Below, one piece after another: positions 61,204 to 64,000 of a stretch of DNA of 64,000 bases; positions within the stretch are counted from its first letter, which is position 1; each line of letters begins with the position of its first letter. Source of the DNA: an uncultured Eubacterium sp. (lineage in GTDB: Bacteria > Bacillota > Clostridia > Lachnospirales > Lachnospiraceae). Under the pieces are notes generated by a model, which saw only the letters and a program-made list of their open reading frames with translations, was not told the origin of the DNA and made no database searches. The DNA is taken from assembly GCA_945946665.1 (NCBI GenBank), contig CAMEWO010000002.1, forward strand, positions 62,001-126,000. The letters run 5' to 3'. A program made the translations under genes and the position numbers.

Positions 61204-62347
61204 TGCTATCCTCCATCAATCTGTCAAGAGTTAAATTAAGATTAAACATATCCTCCAGATTGTCTACTCCTCTGGAATCAGCCTTTTTCCCTGTGTATAC
61301 TCCTCTTATCAAGAGGTTTTTCGGTGTATGCTCCATATCAATGAATTCCAGTATCTGTGTCTGGTATCCAGCAATCTCCAGCCTGTTTGCCCTTATGGCA
61401 TCAGTCAATATAGAAGACATACGCTCCTTTAGAATTCCATATTTCAGCACTGGCATAAGCTCATCCGACTGTATCTGTCCATTAGCTTCATGCTGGCAGC
61501 AAGGTACAGACAGTATCACCTTCGCACCCCATTTCACAGCCTTTGCAAGAGCATAGTCTGTGGCAGTATCGCAGGCATGAAGTGTAACAACCATATCCAC
61601 ACTTGATACATCCTTATAATCTGCAATATCTCCCACATAGAAATTAAGCTTCTTATACCCATATTTCCTTGCCAGAAGATTACAGTGCATAATAACATCC
61701 TTCTTAAGGTCAAGGTCTATTATTCTTATATCAAGCCCCTTTAACTCCTTAAGATAATAGTACATTGCAAATGTAAGATAAGATTTGCCACATCCGAAAT
61801 CAATAATGGTCTGTTCTCTGTCCTTTGACAAATAAGGAATAACATCCTCAATAAATTCAAGAAATCTGTTAATCTGTCTGAATTTATCGTATCTGGATGC
61901 AACGATTTTACCTTCCTTAGTCATAACACCCAGGTCAATGAGAAAACCCACAGGCTTTCCTTCCTCAAGAATATACTTTTTCTGCTTGTTGTGGCTTAAG
62001 TCCTTCTGTGTTCTTGTATCAGAAGATTTTTTGTATTTGACAGTCATATTGCCCTTACTTCCACACAAAACCTGACCATCACCATCAGTATATGCAAACT
62101 GCCCCTGTTTAAAATCGTTATTAAGGCATGATTTCACATATTCTGCCAGTTCTTTCCCTGACAAATTCCGGTGAAGTACCTGTGTACCCACATATTCAGA
62201 AGCCTGAAAAACCGTTTTATTCTTAATATTAACAGGACGTATCTTAACTTTAGATGCCCCTTCTGTATTTTTGTGTTTTCTGTTGCTTAGCACAATCTCA
62301 ACCAGCTCACTGGCAGTGCATTTATCTAACAGATCATCTATATTCAT
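61193..62347 (-). CDS. Class I SAM-dependent methyltransferase
   Basis: 384 residues. About 150 N-terminal residues have no clear homology (FQASEYVGTQVLHRNLSG). Then comes a Methyltransf_32-type Rossmann domain: TIIDFGCGKSYLTFAMYYYL (SAM motif I), IRIIDLDLKKDVI, and VVTLHACDTATDYAL followed by LSVPCCQHE. The PCCQHE string suggests a metal- or substrate-binding pocket typical of this family, whose members include RNA methyltransferases. Co-transcribed with the downstream membrane protein. Confidence 0.8.
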   Translation of the reverse strand: MNIDDLLDKCTASELVEIVLSNRKHKNTEGASKVKIRPVNIKNKTVFQASEYVGTQVLHRNLSGKELAEYVKSCLNNDFKQGQFAYTDGDGQVLCGSKGNMTVKYKKSSDTRTQKDLSHNKQKKYILEEGKPVGFLIDLGVMTKEGKIVASRYDKFRQINRFLEFIEDVIPYLSKDREQTIIDFGCGKSYLTFAMYYYLKELKGLDIRIIDLDLKKDVIMHCNLLARKYGYKKLNFYVGDIADYKDVSSVDMVVTLHACDTATDYALAKAVKWGAKVILSVPCCQHEANGQIQSDELMPVLKYGILKERMSSILTDAIRANRLEIAGYQTQILEFIDMEHTPKNLLIRGVYTGKKADSRGVDNLEDMFNLNLTLDRLMEDSNEP

Positions 62348-62428
62348 AACTATTTCTCCACTTGTATTACACTTTTATCTATCATTCTAATATCTTTATG
62401 ACAAAACTGCAAGGCATTAATATGCCAC

Positions 62429-63241
62429 CTAAAAATCCTGCTGCATAATTGGAGTTGCAAGATGGATTACCGATTTGCCTGTCTGTTCATTATAATTCAC
62501 TGTAACATTGACATTTACTTTCTTTCCGCCAATATTTACCCACTCATCCATTTTCTTATTGTATCCGTATGCAGTATAGATTCCGTCATACTCCTTGGCA
62601 TACACCTGTTTTGCCCCGGCTTTTTCCATGAGACTCTCTGTGTATACCCTGCAGTTCTCTGAATACAGCCTTCCATCAATCTCTCCTGTAAGATTCACGT
62701 TTACACAGGTATCAATCCCCATATCTTCATAGATATCTCTTACTATTTCCTCATATGTATATACACAATCCACACCATTTTTCAGAATAATATCCACATA
62801 GATATAGCACTGGTCCTGTTCCTTATCCAGAAACTTCACCACCACATCTCCATTTGCCGAAGACTGGCTTAATGACTTAACTGCTGCCCCCTTCTCATCA
62901 TAATAATCCTGGATTTCATATCTGTTAATCCCTATCTTATCAGCAATTTCAGTTAATATTATGACTTTCGTCCCGTCTGATACGCTTCCCGGATTATATC
63001 TGCCATATGCTGTCACACTGGCTTCACATTCGTTGGTAATTGCACTTGAGAATGCACTGACTGCCTGTTTCTTCTCATTAACATCACTCTTATATGCCAG
63101 TCTGGCTCCAAGAACTATCCATGCTGCTACAAGAAGAATTATTCCTGCCCATTTCGCACCTTTCCGGTTGCGTTTTCCACTGTTACGCTTTACCATCTCC
63201 TGAAAATAATATTTAATAATATATAAAAAGTCTCCCAACAT
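62429..63241 (-). CDS. ywmB: YwmB family protein
   Basis: 270 residues from ATG 63239-63241 (MLGDFLYIIKYYFQEM), with AAGGAGG five bases upstream; the frame to 63304 extends into the atpC terminator. A basic segment (RNSGKRNRKGAKWAG) is followed by a membrane anchor (IILLVAAWIVLGARLAY), then an extracytoplasmic domain with SVTAYGRYNPGSVSDG-like and CRVYTESLMEKAGA strands. Location next to atpC matches the Bacillus subtilis ywmB region. Its ribosome site lies in the 3' arm of the preceding hairpin. Role unknown. Confidence 0.65.
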   Translation of the reverse strand: MLGDFLYIIKYYFQEMVKRNSGKRNRKGAKWAGIILLVAAWIVLGARLAYKSDVNEKKQAVSAFSSAITNECEASVTAYGRYNPGSVSDGTKVIILTEIADKIGINRYEIQDYYDEKGAAVKSLSQSSANGDVVVKFLDKEQDQCYIYVDIILKNGVDCVYTYEEIVRDIYEDMGIDTCVNVNLTGEIDGRLYSENCRVYTESLMEKAGAKQVYAKEYDGIYTAYGYNKKMDEWVNIGGKKVNVNVTVNYNEQTGKSVIHLATPIMQQDF

Positions 63242-63243
63242 AA

Positions 63244-63296
63244 AAACCTCCTTCAATGGGAAATCTAACCAGATTATTCCCATATAAAGGAGGTTT
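63244..63296 (-). terminator. atp operon terminator overlapping the ywmB ribosome site
   Basis: On the minus strand, AAACCTCCTT (63287-63296) pairs with AAGGAGGTTT (63244-63253), with further ATGGGAA/TTCCCAT pairing inside and TTTTT after. The 3' arm contains the ywmB Shine-Dalgarno. It acts as terminator and as a ribosome-site mask. Confidence 0.7.
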
Positions 63297-63310
63297 ATAC
63301 ACACTTATTT

Positions 63311-63709
63311 TTAGTCAACTGCTCCAAGTCTTGCAAGAGAACGCTTAAGAGCTGCCTCAGCTCTTACCATATCAACATTAGCCTCGTTACCCTTAATCCT
63401 TCGTTCAGCTCTTATTCTAGCCTCATTAGCCCTGTTGACATCAATTTCTTCCGGCCACTCTGCCACTTCTGCCAATACAGTAACCTTATCCTTTAATATC
63501 TCAACAATTCCGCCATGAATAGCAGCTTTCTTAATGTGGCTGTCTTCATGGATTTTAAGAACTCCTGGAACAATTACTGCTGTCAGCGGAATATGCTTAG
63601 CATACACGCCGATTTCGCCCTCTGTGGTAACCAGCTCCACCATGGTAACACTGCCACGGTAAAACTCCCTGTCAGGCGTATTAACAATTAACTCAAAACT
63701 ATCGGCCAT
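63311..63709 (-). CDS. atpC: F1F0 ATP synthase epsilon subunit
   Basis: 132 residues. N-terminal beta-sandwich (FELIVNTPDREFYRGSV, GEIGVYAKHIPLTAV) and C-terminal helical hairpin ending ALKRSLARLGAVD. Rotor part of F1 that can inhibit ATPase activity. 12 bases after atpD, the usual end of the atp operon. GGAG-type site upstream. Confidence 0.95.
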   Translation of the reverse strand: MADSFELIVNTPDREFYRGSVTMVELVTTEGEIGVYAKHIPLTAVIVPGVLKIHEDSHIKKAAIHGGIVEILKDKVTVLAEVAEWPEEIDVNRANEARIRAERRIKGNEANVDMVRAEAALKRSLARLGAVD

Positions 63710-63721
63710 ACACTTATCTCC

Positions 63722-64000
<279 letters not shown>

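Overview
The window comes from a motile, low-G+C Gram-positive anaerobe, most likely of the Lachnospiraceae (Lachnospira/Eubacterium eligens/Roseburia-like). The grounds are the Firmicute ribosomal and ATP synthase gene orders, SigD-type flagellar promoters, a FliW-CsrA pair, tandem flagellins and YwmB next to atpC. The genus is an inference from gene style, not from any search.

Layout. (1) 1-3922: the minus-strand translation operon rpmG-secE-nusG-rplK-rplA-rplJ-rplL, with RNA leaders before rplK, rplA and rplJ and a strong terminator followed by nested palindromes. (2) 3990-42847: a roughly 39-kb surface or flagellar modification island with glycosyltransferases of several families, three LicD-type phosphotransferases, two cytidylyltransferase domains, Gfo/Idh/MocA oxidoreductases, TIM-barrel isomerases and several unusual fusions. 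Embedded in it are a SigD-controlled FliD-like protein (7356), a SigD-controlled small helical protein (9992-10360) and a large flagellin (18597). It also carries accessory genes: an HTH-AAA-ATPase-nuclease, an orphan antitoxin with a decayed toxin, and Rpn nuclease genes. (3) 42978-54960: the late flagellar block. Two near-identical flagellins each have a SigD promoter; upstream lie flaG-fliD-fliS-flgN under another SigD promoter, then flgK-flgK-flgL-fliW-csrA. (4) 54994-64000: a class A penicillin-binding protein, a GC-rich cruciform-forming spacer, a complete type III toxin-antitoxin locus (ToxI repeats plus ToxN), a membrane-anchored C39-like protein, a methyltransferase, ywmB, atpC and the 3' part of atpD.

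How the parts may work together. FliW and CsrA probably set flagellin translation; the fliC2 leader shows a GGA hairpin plus a GGA-containing Shine-Dalgarno, the usual CsrA pattern. FliS, the FlgN-like protein and FliD handle export and capping. The large operon at 31729-42847 starts right behind the flagellin terminator. It encodes a CDP-alcohol-type system: cytidylyltransferase fused to an oxidoreductase, oxidoreductase fused to a GDPD phosphodiesterase, LicD, isomerases and glycosyltransferases. A separate 782-residue protein joins a methyltransferase-like region, a choline-kinase-like region, a Rossmann module and a second cytidylyltransferase, which looks like LicA plus LicC in one chain. 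The best reading is that flagellin, or another surface glycan, is decorated with phosphodiester-linked small alcohols as well as sugars. This is inference from domain content and neighbourhood; no substrate can be read from the sequence.
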